Below are positions 31,688-40,845 of a stretch of 64,000 bases of DNA, piece by piece. Source of the DNA: Streptomyces sp. PT12 (GTDB taxonomy: Bacteria > Actinomycetota > Actinomycetes > Streptomycetales > Streptomycetaceae); contig NZ_QEST01000163.1 of the NCBI RefSeq assembly GCF_003311645.1, forward strand, positions 34,895 through 98,894, in the 5' to 3' direction. A program made the translations under genes and the position numbers. Below the pieces are notes generated by a model. It had not been told where the DNA came from. It ran no database searches and saw nothing but the letters and a program-made list of their open reading frames with translations. The first letter of the stretch is position 1. Each line of letters begins with the position of its first letter.

Positions 31688-34108
31688 TTACCGCCGTGCC
31701 AGATCCGCGGGTGCCGGGGTGGCGGGGCCGCCCTGGTAGGTGACCCGCCACAGGGCGGACTCGGAGTCGGCGTTGAAGAAGCCACGGCCGTAGTCCAGGA
31801 CATACAGGGAGCCGTCGGGCGCGAACTTCCAGTCCATCAGGTTGCGGATGCCGCCCTCACCGGCCGGGATGATCTCGTCCAGGCTCTCCGCGTGGACCGG
31901 GAGGCCGCCGTTGCCCGCGTTGCCCGGGTCCATCACCACGGCGTGCCGCGGCTGGTCGGCGTCGTAGAAGTCGCCGACGAGCCACTTGCCGTCCCAGTAC
32001 TCGGGCCACGCCGCGTCGCTCGCGGTGCCCTCGTCGTAACGGTAGAGCGGGCCGCTCATCGTGGCCTGGCCGCCGCCGGTGAGCCAGGGCAGCAGGAGCT
32101 CCTGGTCGTCCAGCTCATAGCTGGGGACGCCCTCGGCGTCCCTCGGGTAGTCGGGGCCGCCGCCCTGCGGGGAGTACCAGATGTTGTTCCCGGTGACGGG
32201 AGGCAGCTCGACGAGGCCGTCGTTGTGGGGGGACTCGTTGCGCGGCGCGTCGCAGTCGTACCAGTCGAGCGGCTGCGTCGGGTCGGGCAGGTTGCGGTCG
32301 CGGTACGGCTGGCGGTTGCCCATGCAGTAGGGCCAACCCCGGTTCCCCGCCTCGGTGATGACGGCGAACGTGTCGTACTTCGCGGGGCCCCATGTGCTGC
32401 TCGGCTCGCCCGCGTCGGGCCCGACCCAGCCCGCGTACAGCCAGTCCGTCTCCGGATCGACCGCGATGCGCGCGGGGTTGCGCACGCCCATCACATAGAT
32501 CTCGGGGCGGGTCTTGCCGCCGCCCTCCTCATCGCCGGTGAACAGGTTGCCCTCGGGGACGGTGTAGGTCCCGTCGTCCTCGGGGTGGATCCTCAGGATC
32601 TTGCCGTTGAGGTTGTTGGTGTTGCCCGCGGTGCGGCGGGCGTCGGCGAACGAGACGCCCTGGTGGTTGGGCTCGGGGTTGTTGCCCGAGTAACCGTCGC
32701 TGAACTGCGAGGAGTTGGTGTCACCCGTGGCGATATACAGGTTGCCTTCGGAGTCGAAGTCCATCCCGCCGCCCGCGTGGCAGCAGCTGTGGATCTGGAC
32801 GGGCCACGCCAGCAGCACCACCTCGGATGCCAGGTCGAGCCGGCGGGAATCGGGGTCGAACGTGAAGCGGGACACCCGGCGTTCGGCCATGTGCGCCTCG
32901 CGGTCGATCTCCGAGTGCGGGGTCCAGTGCAGATAGATCCAGTTGTTGTCCTCGAAGTCCGGGTCGAGGACGATGCCGACCAGGCCCTCCTCGATCTTCA
33001 CCAGCTCGCCGCCGCCGCCCTTGTTCCCGAAGACCTCGAGGGACGCGGCGAGGGTGACCTCGTCGGTGGCCGGGTCGTAGACGTGCACCGTGCCGGGGCC
33101 GAGGCCGATGTCCGGGGCGTTCCAGTCGGTGACGACGGGCGCGTTGCTCCACTGCCCGCCGCGGCCGATGTAGAACACCCGGCCGTCGTCGGCGATGTCG
33201 AGCCCGTGCGGCTCGCCGATCTGGTCAAGCGCCTCGGGCTGGTTGGGCGCGGTCAGCCGCTCGGCGGCGTAGTTGGCCGTGATGGTCGCCTGGCAGTCGG
33301 CGCGAGCCAGGCGACCGGTCCACAGCAGCGCGCCGCGGAGGTGCTTGCGGAAGTTGGCCTCGCCGAAGCTGGCCTCGGTGCCTCCCATGCCGGTGTAGAA
33401 CGACCGGCCTCCGTCGTAGTCCCGGCACCAGGAGATCGGGTGGTCCCAGCCCTCGGCGCCCTCGCCGGGCTCATAGGTGCGCTCCCGCACCCTGGCCACG
33501 GTGTGGACCTCGCCCGTGGGGTTGCTCTCCCAGTCGAACCACACGTCGTTGCGGGCCCATTCGAGCGGCAGGCCCCGGGTGGCGGGGTTGACCCGGTCGC
33601 CGACCTCGACGACGGCCCGCTGCGGCTCCGCGGGGCTGCCCGCCTCGGGGCGCGAGCCGATCAGCCCGGTGAACCACTCCGACTCCGGCTGGGCGCGGGC
33701 CGCGTCGTGCACGCCGACGAAGCCGCCCCCCGAGCGCACATAGTTCTGGAGCGCCGACTCCTGGGCCGCGTCGAGCACGGCCCCTTCGGCTGACAGGAAG
33801 ACAACGGCGTTGAACGAGGTCAGTTCGACGGGGGTGAAGACCGAAGGGTCGTCGGTCGACTCGACGGCGAAGCGCTCGGCCGCGGGTCCTTCCGCGCCAA
33901 GGGCCTCGATGGCCTCGACGCCCGCCCGCGTCCGGTCCTCCGGCGCGTCGGCGGCGTGGAAGACGAGAACGCGCGCGTCCTGCGCGCCGGGCAGCCGGCT
34001 GGCCTGCTCGGCGGCGGCCCGGTCGTTCTCCGCGGCGGCCGGGGCGGTGCCCAGCAAGGTGATCAACATGGTCACAGCAAGCGCCCATACCTGTGGCTTG
34101 CGGCCCAT
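31688..34108 (-). CDS. Secreted ThuA domain-PQQ-type sugar dehydrogenase fusion
   Basis: About 806 residues. Signal peptide (WALAVTMLITLLGTAPAAA), then a ThuA-like domain (about residues 45-245: VLVFHAADAPEDRT, SGGGFVGVHDAA, WCRDYDGGRSFYTGMGG), then a six-bladed glucose/sorbosone dehydrogenase beta-propeller (EPHGLDIADDGRVFYIGRGG, CCHAGGGMDFDSEGNLYIATGDTN, VRNPARIAVDP, DGSLYVLDYGRG). This fusion is common in secreted Streptomyces proteins. The dehydrogenase domain would oxidise a sugar with PQQ or act as a binding propeller. ATG 34108 has GAGAGGGG upstream; an ATG at 34141 is possible. Probably an operon with the cupredoxin protein, the natural electron acceptor candidate. Confidence 0.85.
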   Translation of the reverse strand: MGRKPQVWALAVTMLITLLGTAPAAAENDRAAAEQASRLPGAQDARVLVFHAADAPEDRTRAGVEAIEALGAEGPAAERFAVESTDDPSVFTPVELTSFNAVVFLSAEGAVLDAAQESALQNYVRSGGGFVGVHDAARAQPESEWFTGLIGSRPEAGSPAEPQRAVVEVGDRVNPATRGLPLEWARNDVWFDWESNPTGEVHTVARVRERTYEPGEGAEGWDHPISWCRDYDGGRSFYTGMGGTEASFGEANFRKHLRGALLWTGRLARADCQATITANYAAERLTAPNQPEALDQIGEPHGLDIADDGRVFYIGRGGQWSNAPVVTDWNAPDIGLGPGTVHVYDPATDEVTLAASLEVFGNKGGGGELVKIEEGLVGIVLDPDFEDNNWIYLHWTPHSEIDREAHMAERRVSRFTFDPDSRRLDLASEVVLLAWPVQIHSCCHAGGGMDFDSEGNLYIATGDTNSSQFSDGYSGNNPEPNHQGVSFADARRTAGNTNNLNGKILRIHPEDDGTYTVPEGNLFTGDEEGGGKTRPEIYVMGVRNPARIAVDPETDWLYAGWVGPDAGEPSSTWGPAKYDTFAVITEAGNRGWPYCMGNRQPYRDRNLPDPTQPLDWYDCDAPRNESPHNDGLVELPPVTGNNIWYSPQGGGPDYPRDAEGVPSYELDDQELLLPWLTGGGQATMSGPLYRYDEGTASDAAWPEYWDGKWLVGDFYDADQPRHAVVMDPGNAGNGGLPVHAESLDEIIPAGEGGIRNLMDWKFAPDGSLYVLDYGRGFFNADSESALWRVTYQGGPATPAPADLARR

Positions 34109-34255
34109 AGCTCGCGCGCCCCTCTCAGGTGACAGCAGCAACGCCCTAGGAAGCTAGACGCCTTTTGCTGAGTCGCCAATGGCTATAACCGGAAACGGGG
34201 AAACTTTGTCCTGAGGGTGGGCAAACTGTTGTCGTGGTCATACCATGAGGCGCCG

Positions 34256-34289
34256 TCAGAGTCGTTGACCATTCAGAGTCGTTGACCAT
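34256..34289. repeat. 17-bp tandem duplication upstream of the laccase gene
   Basis: TCAGAGTCGTTGACCAT occurs twice head-to-tail (34256-34272, 34273-34289), ending 15 bp before the laccase ATG and just before its GAGGAAGG ribosome site. It duplicates a TTGACC hexamer. The 34109-34255 stretch is unusually AT-rich and probably carries divergent promoters. Confidence 0.9.
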
Positions 34290-34304
34290 GAGGAAGGCCA
34301 GCAC

Positions 34305-35255
34305 ATGCGACGACCAGCCTTCTCCCGACGAGCATTCGCCGGCGGCGCGGCCGCGGCGGCCCTCGCGCCCGCCGGCCTGACGGCCGCACAGGCGCGGGCG
34401 GCGACCCATGACCGGGCCGACCGACCGGCGGCCAGGGGCGAGGTCCGTCGTTTCATCCTCTACGCCGAGCAGCTGCCCGACGGGCAGATGGGCTACGGCT
34501 TCGAGCCGGGCGAGGCCACCATCCCGGGGCCCCTGCTGGAGATGTACGAGGGCGACACGCTCCAGATCGACCTCGTCAACAACCTGGACGTCGACGTCAG
34601 CCTGCATGTCCACGGCGTCGACTACGCGATCGACAGCGACGGCACACGCCTCACCAACAGCGTGGTGGCGCCAGGCGAGAGCCGCCTCTACACCTGGAAC
34701 TCCCACGAGCCGGGCACCCGCGATGACGGCACCCTGATACCGGGAAGCGCGGGCTACTGGAACTACCACGACCACGTGGTGGGCACCGACCACGGCACCG
34801 GCGGGCTCCAACGCGGCCTGTACGGCGGCCTGATCGTCCGCCGCAGGGGCGACATCCTGCCGGACAAGCAGTTCACGGTCGTCTTCAACGACATGACGAC
34901 CAACAACCTTCAGCGGGGACCCAACTTCGAGGCGAAGATCGGTGACCGCGCCGAGTTCATCGTGATCACGCACGGCGAGTTCTACCACACGTTCCATCTG
35001 CACGGTCACCGCTGGGCGGACAACCGCACCGGCTTCCTCGCCGACGCCAACGACCCCACCCGCGTCATCGACAACAAGATCTGCGGCCCGGGCGACTCGT
35101 TCGGCTTCCAGGTCTACGCGGGCGAGCACGTGGGCCCTGGCCACTGGATGTACCACTGCCACGTCCAGAGCCACTCCGACCACGGCATGGTCGGCATCTT
35201 CACCGTCAGCAACGAGGACGGCTCCATCCCCGGGCCGCCCCCCGACCACCACTGA
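34305..35255 (+). CDS. Two-domain small laccase (multicopper oxidase)
   Basis: A 316-residue enzyme of the Streptomyces small laccase (SLAC/EpoA) family. A twin-arginine signal (FSRRAFAGG then an Ala-rich stretch) indicates Tat export of the folded copper enzyme. Two cupredoxin domains carry the copper sites: [25 protein letters not shown], and [12 protein letters not shown] with the Cys of the type 1 centre. The active form of the family is a trimer with trinuclear sites between subunits; it oxidises phenols with oxygen and influences morphogenesis in some Streptomyces. ATG 34305 follows GAGGAAGG. Divergent from the ThuA-dehydrogenase operon, which suggests a shared redox role. Confidence 0.93.
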   Translation: MRRPAFSRRAFAGGAAAAALAPAGLTAAQARAATHDRADRPAARGEVRRFILYAEQLPDGQMGYGFEPGEATIPGPLLEMYEGDTLQIDLVNNLDVDVSLHVHGVDYAIDSDGTRLTNSVVAPGESRLYTWNSHEPGTRDDGTLIPGSAGYWNYHDHVVGTDHGTGGLQRGLYGGLIVRRRGDILPDKQFTVVFNDMTTNNLQRGPNFEAKIGDRAEFIVITHGEFYHTFHLHGHRWADNRTGFLADANDPTRVIDNKICGPGDSFGFQVYAGEHVGPGHWMYHCHVQSHSDHGMVGIFTVSNEDGSIPGPPPDHH

Positions 35256-35267
35256 GGCACCACAGGG

Positions 35268-35302
35268 CCGGTCGGGGACGAGGACGCCGACGTCCCGACC
35301 GG
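35268..35302. terminator. Terminator hairpin between laccase and gatA
   Basis: CCGGTCGGGGACG (35268-35280) pairs with CGTCCCGACCGG (35291-35302) with a single bulged G, loop of 10 nt. It lies between the convergent laccase and amidase genes and can serve both. Confidence 0.65.
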
Positions 35303-35371
35303 TCGGCCCCCGCCGTCGAGCGTCGCACGGCCGTCAGCGCCCGGCGCGATCACGCCGTCGCGCGGCACCCG

Positions 35372-36895
35372 TCAGAGCTGGGCGGCGTGGTCGAGCAGCG
35401 GGCGCCCCCACCGCTCGTTCAGCGCGCGTTCGAGCACCGCGCCCACCCGGTACAGGCGGTCGTCGGCCATCGGCGGCGCGAAGATCTGCATCCCCACCGG
35501 CAGGCCGTCCTCGGGCGCCAGCCCGCACGGCAGCGACATCACGGCGTTCCCCGCGAGGTTCGCCGGGATGGTGCACAGGTCCGCCAGATACATCGCCACC
35601 GGGTCGTCCACCCGCTCGCCCAGGGGGAACGCCGTGGTCGGCGTCGTCGGCGACACCAGCACGTCCACCCGCGCGAACGCGGCGTCGAAGTCCCGCGCGA
35701 TCAGCGTCCGCACCTTCTGCGCCGAGCCGTAGTACGCGTCGTAGTACCCGGAGGACAGCGCATAGGTGCCCAGCATGATGCGGCGCTTGACCTCCGCGCC
35801 GAACCCCGCCTGCCGCGTCAGCGCCATCACCTCGTCCGCCGAGCGCACCCCGTCGTCGCCCACCCGCAGCCCGTACCGCATGGCGTCGAAGCGCGCCAGG
35901 TTCGACGACGCCTCGCTCGGCGCGATCAGGTAGTACGCCGCGAGCGCGTCGTCGAACGACGGGCATGACACCTCGACCACCTCGGCGCCCAGCGCGGTCA
36001 GCAGCTCGACGGCCTCGCCGAACCGCCGCTCCACGCCCGCCTGATACCCCTCGCCCGCCGCAAGCTCCTTGACCACCCCGACGCGCACCCCGCGGATCTC
36101 CTCGGCCCCCGCCGCCTCCACCACGGGCGGCACGGGGGCGTCGATCGACGTGGAGTCGAGCGGGTCGTGCCCCGCGATCGCCTCGTGCAGCAGCGCCGCG
36201 TCGAGCACCGTGCGGGCACAGGGACCGCCCTGGTCGAGCGACGACGAGTAGGCCACCAGGCCGTAGCGCGACACCGCGCCATACGTCGGCTTCACCCCCA
36301 CCGTGCCGGTCAGCGCCGCGGGCAGCCTGATCGAGCCACCCGTGTCGGTGCCGATCGCCAGCGGCGCCTGGAACGCGGCGAGCGCGGCCGCCGATCCGCC
36401 GCCCGAGCCGCCCGGGATCCTCGACAGGTCCCAGGGGTTGCCCGTGGGGCCGTACGCGCTGTTCTCGGTGGACGAGCCCATGGCGAACTCGTCCATGTTT
36501 GTCTTGCCGAGGATCACCACCCCGGCCTCCCGCAGGCGCCGCGTCAGCGTCGCGTCATACGGCGGGACCCACCCTTGAAGCACCCGGGAGCCGCACGTCG
36601 TGGGCATGTCCCGGGTCGCGAAGACGTCCTTGAGCGCCAGCGGAACGCCCGCGAGCGGCCCGAGCCGTCCACCGGCCGCCCGGCGCGCGTCCACGGCGCG
36701 CGCCTGGGCGAGCGCGCCCTCCGCGTCCACGTGCAGGAACGCGCGCACCTTCTCGTCCACGGCCTCGATCCGCGCCAGATGGGCCCGCGCCACCTCGACG
36801 GCACCGATGTCCCCGGCCCGGACGGCGGCGGCGATCCGCGCCGCGCTCCACCGGACGATCTCGGCTGCGTTCCCGTTCATGACGCTCTCGGCCAC
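35372..36895 (-). CDS. gatA: Aspartyl/glutamyl-tRNA amidotransferase subunit A-type amidase (orphan)
   Basis: A 507-residue amidase-signature enzyme with all GatA landmarks: [18 protein letters not shown] (catalytic Lys), [14 protein letters not shown] (cis-Ser), [25 protein letters not shown] (nucleophile Ser) and [17 protein letters not shown]. Sequence and length fit GatA of the GatCAB complex, which supplies ammonia to convert Glu-tRNA(Gln) or Asp-tRNA(Asn). Neither gatC nor gatB is adjacent, which is unusual because actinobacteria normally keep gatCAB together; this may be a second paralogue or a neofunctionalised amidase. GTG 36895 and ATG 36880 are both possible starts. Confidence 0.82.
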   Translation of the reverse strand: MAESVMNGNAAEIVRWSAARIAAAVRAGDIGAVEVARAHLARIEAVDEKVRAFLHVDAEGALAQARAVDARRAAGGRLGPLAGVPLALKDVFATRDMPTTCGSRVLQGWVPPYDATLTRRLREAGVVILGKTNMDEFAMGSSTENSAYGPTGNPWDLSRIPGGSGGGSAAALAAFQAPLAIGTDTGGSIRLPAALTGTVGVKPTYGAVSRYGLVAYSSSLDQGGPCARTVLDAALLHEAIAGHDPLDSTSIDAPVPPVVEAAGAEEIRGVRVGVVKELAAGEGYQAGVERRFGEAVELLTALGAEVVEVSCPSFDDALAAYYLIAPSEASSNLARFDAMRYGLRVGDDGVRSADEVMALTRQAGFGAEVKRRIMLGTYALSSGYYDAYYGSAQKVRTLIARDFDAAFARVDVLVSPTTPTTAFPLGERVDDPVAMYLADLCTIPANLAGNAVMSLPCGLAPEDGLPVGMQIFAPPMADDRLYRVGAVLERALNERWGRPLLDHAAQL

Positions 36896-37163
36896 CCCTC
36901 TGGTCGCACCGGCCCCGGCCGGTGCGACACATCCTAAGGGTGCTTGCGCATGCGGGCTCGCGCTCGCGGGCTCGCGCGGCGCGAAGACGCGGTGGCCGAC
37001 GCGCTCGCCGACGGACGGCGTCGGCGTCGGATCAGGGGTGAGGGGGCGTCCGTTTCCCGGAATTCCCCCTGACCTGCGGGAGCGCCCGAACGTCCCTTGA
37101 CGCCCCCCTGCCCGCGGCCTACGGTCCCCTCACTTCCACCCTCCACCACCAGGGAAGTGACGC

Positions 37164-37766
37164 ATGCGCAGAAGTCCCCGAACGCTCGCCGTGCTCGCCA
37201 CGGCGGGCGCCCTCTCCATGCTGGCGGCGGGCCCGGCGTCCGCCGAGGTCGAGCCCGGCGGGTGGATCTCCACCTCGCCGGGGTTCAACGTCCAGGAGCG
37301 CGGCTGCGGCCAGGTCGACGGGCTGACGTTCCGCCTCACGTGCTCCACCGCGAGCGGCGACCAGCGGGCCGAGCGCCGCTACGACACCTACACGGGCGGC
37401 AGCCGCCAGTTCGAGGGCTCGTTCCGCGTCGACAGCATGAGCGGCACGCGGATCAGCCTCAAGCAGACGTTCCACGAGTCGGGTTCGGGGCCGTACTTCA
37501 TGCTGGCCGTCGAGCGCGGCGGCAGGCTCTACGCGGTGCACGGCGGCCAGACGCTGTCGAACGCGGGCACGGTCGGCGCCACCGTGCGCGTCAACACCGT
37601 GCACGACGTGGGCAGCGAGCACCGCACCTATATCAACGGCTCCCGTGTCCACACCTACGCGAGCCCGGGCGGCAGCTTCTACGACAAGTTCGGCGCCTAC
37701 CGCACAAACAGCGGCGCGGGCCCCGCCACGGTCACCTGGAGCGGCGTCCAGTTCTGGCGGAGGTGA
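37164..37766 (+). CDS. Secreted jelly-roll protein, possible polysaccharide lyase
   Basis: A 200-residue secreted protein: signal peptide MRRSPRTLAVLATAGALSML with cleavage near ASA/EVEPGG. The mature part is beta-rich (GSFRVDSMSGTRISLKQTFHESGSGPYFMLAVERGG; ATVTWSGVQFWRR at the C terminus), the look of a concanavalin-like jelly roll found in small alginate/glucuronan-type lyases. I cannot identify active-site residues with confidence. AGGGAAG precedes ATG 37164. Its stop overlaps the GTG of the lipoprotein gene (GTGA), so both are made together and may act on the same extracellular polymer. Confidence 0.7.
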   Translation: MRRSPRTLAVLATAGALSMLAAGPASAEVEPGGWISTSPGFNVQERGCGQVDGLTFRLTCSTASGDQRAERRYDTYTGGSRQFEGSFRVDSMSGTRISLKQTFHESGSGPYFMLAVERGGRLYAVHGGQTLSNAGTVGATVRVNTVHDVGSEHRTYINGSRVHTYASPGGSFYDKFGAYRTNSGAGPATVTWSGVQFWRR

Positions 37767-38494
37767 GCGCCGCGCCGCGCCGGGCCCTCCCGCTCGCGCT
37801 CCTGATGCTCGCGCTCGCCCTGCTGGCGGCGGCCTGCTCGGGGCCGCCACCCGCGGGGGAGCGCGGCCTCAGGCTGACGGCCACCCTCACTACGCCCACC
37901 GATGTCGACCTCAGCTGGGAGGGCGGGGCCGAAGGGGCGGGCTGGGTCCTGGAGTTCGCCACGGACGAGGGCGGCCCCTTCACGCCGCTGACGTACCTCC
38001 CGCCCGAGGTGACCACCTACCGCCACCCGGACCTGATGCCCGAGACGCCGTTCCACTACCGGCTGGTGACCGTCCGTGGACCGGCCTCCGAGCCGGTCGA
38101 TGTGGCGTTGCCCGATGGCGAGTTGACCGAGGAGGACGAGAACGCCGACCACACGTGGCTCGAGCCCGTCACCCGGGAGGCCGCCACGGTCCCCGGCGCG
38201 CCCCTGGCCACCCCCGACGCCGCCCGCCCCACCGACCTGGCGGCGCGGATCAAGCACGCCAACGGCATCCACTTCACCTGGACCGACCGCGCGGCGGACG
38301 AGGAGGGCTTCCTCCTCGAGTCCCGCGTCGAGGGCGGCGACCCGTTCTACGCCCCGATCGCCCTGATCGCCCCCGACGTCAACTCCTATGGCCTGATCAC
38401 CCTCCCCGAGGAGAAGACGGCCTCCTACCGCATCCGGGCGTTCACCCATGGCCCACCGTCGAACACGGCGCGGGTCACCACCGGCGGCGGCTGA
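37763..38494 (+). CDS. Lipoprotein with two fibronectin III-like domains
   Basis: A 243-residue protein from GTG 37763, which overlaps the upstream stop. Signal peptide ending in the lipobox LLAAAC (Cys near residue 21). Two beta-sandwich units follow: LRLTATLTTPTDVDLSWEGG to FHYRLVTVRG (about 30-105), and AARIKHANGIHFTWTDRAADEEG to TASYRIRAFTHG (about 160-240), both with the fibronectin III core Trp and Tyr pattern. It is anchored outside the membrane and probably binds or presents a partner; the coupled secreted jelly-roll protein is the obvious candidate. No catalytic motif seen. Confidence 0.75.
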   Translation: MSAAPRRALPLALLMLALALLAAACSGPPPAGERGLRLTATLTTPTDVDLSWEGGAEGAGWVLEFATDEGGPFTPLTYLPPEVTTYRHPDLMPETPFHYRLVTVRGPASEPVDVALPDGELTEEDENADHTWLEPVTREAATVPGAPLATPDAARPTDLAARIKHANGIHFTWTDRAADEEGFLLESRVEGGDPFYAPIALIAPDVNSYGLITLPEEKTASYRIRAFTHGPPSNTARVTTGGG

Positions 38495-38634
38495 GCGAGC
38501 GGCGGCCAGCGGCTGGACGCCCGCCCACTCGCCCGTGGGTGCCCTCCTGGAGTATCCCGTGGGAGCCTCGATCCCAGCGGCGGCAATCGCGTCCGATCGG
38601 ATCGACCGGACGGGAACCCGTGAACCGCTCGCCT

Positions 38635-39972
38635 TCAGTCGACGATGGCCCCCGAACTCCTCAGCGCCGCTCTCAGGAGCTCCGGGTCGAGTTCATGCGC
38701 CGACGTTTGTTCCCGCACGGCCAGGGCGGCGGCTGTGCCCGCCGCCTGGCCGGTCGCCATGGACGGGCTCAGGACCCGCAGTGCCGCCAGCGCCTCGTGG
38801 CTGGCGCTGACGCAACGCCCGCTCGCGAGCAGGTTGTCCACCTCCCTGGCCACCAGCGAGCGGTAGGGAATGGTGTAGTAGTCCCCGTCGTCGAGGTGCT
38901 GCCATTGCGCGCTTCCGCTGTCCGGCTGATGGTTCTCGACCGAGCTGGCGTTGCAGGCGATCGCGTCGGGGAACTTCCGCCCGGTCAGCAGGTCGGTGAC
39001 GCTCATCTCGTAGAGCCCGGAAATGCGCCGGGTCTCGCGGACGCCGATGTGGTTGGCGATCTGGGCAAGGAAGCAGTGCTCGTATCCGGGAACGCGCGCC
39101 CGTAGGAATGACTCCACGAACTCTTCGATCTGCTTCCTGCCCTCCAGTTCGGCCAAGGCGAGCAGTCTGTTGTCGGTGCCCTTGGCGACGTGGATCCTGG
39201 TGGCGATGAACGAACGCCATCCTGGCCGGTTGATCATGCCGTTGACCGACGGGTTGCGCCTCTGGTTCCGCGGGAACGCGCCGGACGCCTGCAACCTGTT
39301 CCACAGGTCCACCACCGCGTCGTCGGGCGGAGTCCGGCGTTCGTCGATTCCGGCCACCGAGAAGACCAGCGACATGGTCTGTGTGCGTCCGTCGCGTTGG
39401 CGGCCCATGGGCGTGGTGAGTCCGGCGAGGTGCGCCACCTGCGCGTCTCCCGTGGTGTCGACGAACATCTCCGCGCGGTATCTCAGCGCGCGCCCGTCCT
39501 TGTTGTAGAAGACAGCATCACTGATCCGCATGCCGGAACGGACCGCGGCGAGCAGTGGAGAATACGTGAGCAGGGAAACGCCCGCGGACTCCAGAAGGCG
39601 CCCCAGCACCAGCTGCAACTGTTCGGCGTCCACCGCGATCCAGTCATGACGCGCGAAGTCGCCGCTCACCGCCCCGCGGTGACGCAGCAGATCAAGGATC
39701 TCGGCGACGAGGCCGCGAACGACCACGCTGCTCGAGTTCCTGGCCCGCAGCCCGCTGATGGGCAGACCGGTGGTCGCGTTGCCGCCGACGAACGGAAGGG
39801 CTTCGGCCAGCAGCGTGCGAGCCCCCGTTCTGGCCGAGGCGACGGCCGCGCACACTCCACTCAGCCCGCCGCCGACGACGATGACCTGATACCTGCCGGC
39901 CTCTTCGACGGGAACGTCGACTGTGTGGCCGCTGTGCGGTGAGGTGGACACCTCTCCGGAATACTGTGTCAT
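38635..39972 (-). CDS. FAD-dependent oxidoreductase (FAD_oxidored type), operon end
   Basis: A 445-residue flavoprotein. N-terminal dinucleotide motif YQVIVVGGGLSGVCAAVASARTG (about residues 28-50), then EALPFVGGNATTGLPISG with the family GGN. MFVDTTGDAQVAHLAG marks the FAD-domain loop, and LLASGRCVSASHEALAALRVLSPSMATGQAAG is the C-terminal FAD contact. This PF12831-like family often sits beside sugar transporters and glycosidases; the reaction is unknown, perhaps oxidation of a sugar or polyol ring. It is the last gene of a five-gene operon, 46 bp after the permease gene. Predicted cytoplasmic. Confidence 0.82.
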   Translation of the reverse strand: MTQYSGEVSTSPHSGHTVDVPVEEAGRYQVIVVGGGLSGVCAAVASARTGARTLLAEALPFVGGNATTGLPISGLRARNSSSVVVRGLVAEILDLLRHRGAVSGDFARHDWIAVDAEQLQLVLGRLLESAGVSLLTYSPLLAAVRSGMRISDAVFYNKDGRALRYRAEMFVDTTGDAQVAHLAGLTTPMGRQRDGRTQTMSLVFSVAGIDERRTPPDDAVVDLWNRLQASGAFPRNQRRNPSVNGMINRPGWRSFIATRIHVAKGTDNRLLALAELEGRKQIEEFVESFLRARVPGYEHCFLAQIANHIGVRETRRISGLYEMSVTDLLTGRKFPDAIACNASSVENHQPDSGSAQWQHLDDGDYYTIPYRSLVAREVDNLLASGRCVSASHEALAALRVLSPSMATGQAAGTAAALAVREQTSAHELDPELLRAALRSSGAIVD

Positions 39973-40018
39973 CTGCCCATGCCCAGGAACGAAGTGGTTT
40001 CCGAGAAGCGAACTCGCG

Positions 40019-40834
40019 TCAGCCTTTGATGGCGCCAGCGGTCATTCCGGCGATGAAGTAGCGCTGCAGGAACACATAGGCGAGCACCACGGGTGCCGAG
40101 GCGATGATCACGCCCGTGAACAGCAGTGGGTAGTCCGTGAGGTATTCGCCCTGGAAGTCCAGCAACGCGAGCGGCAGCGTCTTCTTGTCCGGATCCGTGA
40201 TGAGCAGCAGGGGGTAGAGCACGTCATTCCAGTGGATGACGAACAGGAAGATGGAAGTCGCCGCCAGGGAAGGCTTTGACAGCGGCATGACGATCTGCCG
40301 ATAGGTCCGCCACGGTCCCGAGCCGTCGAGGGAGGCCGCCTCGAAGATCTCGCGCGGCAGCGACCGCATGAATCCGGTCAGGATAAAGACCGCGATGGGC
40401 AGGGTGACGACGACGTGGATGAGCACGAGCCCGATGAGGCTGTCGGTCAGTCCGTGGGAGTTGAACAGCACATATTGCGGGACCATGTTCGTCTGCGCCG
40501 GCACGGCCATGCCCAGTATGAGGAACGCGTAGACCACGCCTATCAGCCACCCGGTGATCCGAGTGGCGGCATAGGCGGCCAGGCTGGCCAGGAAGAGCGT
40601 CAGGCCCACGGAGCACACGGTCACCAGCACGCTGTTGACGAACGCCGTCGTGAGATTCTGCTTGCCCAGGAGCTCCGCGTAGTTGTCGAGCCGCAGCGAC
40701 GTGGGTGGCGCGTAGGGGGAGGAGAACAGCTCGGGTGTGGTCTTGAAGCTGCCGAACAGCACGACCGTGAGCGGTACGACCACGATCGCCGCGTAGGTGA
40801 ACAGCAGGCTTCGGCGCATCAGTTGATAGCCCAT
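40019..40834 (-). CDS. Carbohydrate ABC transporter permease (MalG type)
   Basis: About 271 residues with six predicted helices. The cytoplasmic EAA loop EIFEAASLDGSGPWRTYRQIVMPL (about residues 175-198) docks the ATPase. GTG 40849 overlaps the upstream permease stop, but AAGGGA sits just before ATG 40834, which I take as the start. It forms the second half of the CUT1-type importer with the gene upstream. No ATPase gene is present; in Streptomyces the shared MsiK ATPase usually energises such systems. Confidence 0.88.
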   Translation of the reverse strand: MGYQLMRRSLLFTYAAIVVVPLTVVLFGSFKTTPELFSSPYAPPTSLRLDNYAELLGKQNLTTAFVNSVLVTVCSVGLTLFLASLAAYAATRITGWLIGVVYAFLILGMAVPAQTNMVPQYVLFNSHGLTDSLIGLVLIHVVVTLPIAVFILTGFMRSLPREIFEAASLDGSGPWRTYRQIVMPLSKPSLAATSIFLFVIHWNDVLYPLLLITDPDKKTLPLALLDFQGEYLTDYPLLFTGVIIASAPVVLAYVFLQRYFIAGMTAGAIKG

Positions 40835-40845
40835 TGCGTTTCCCT

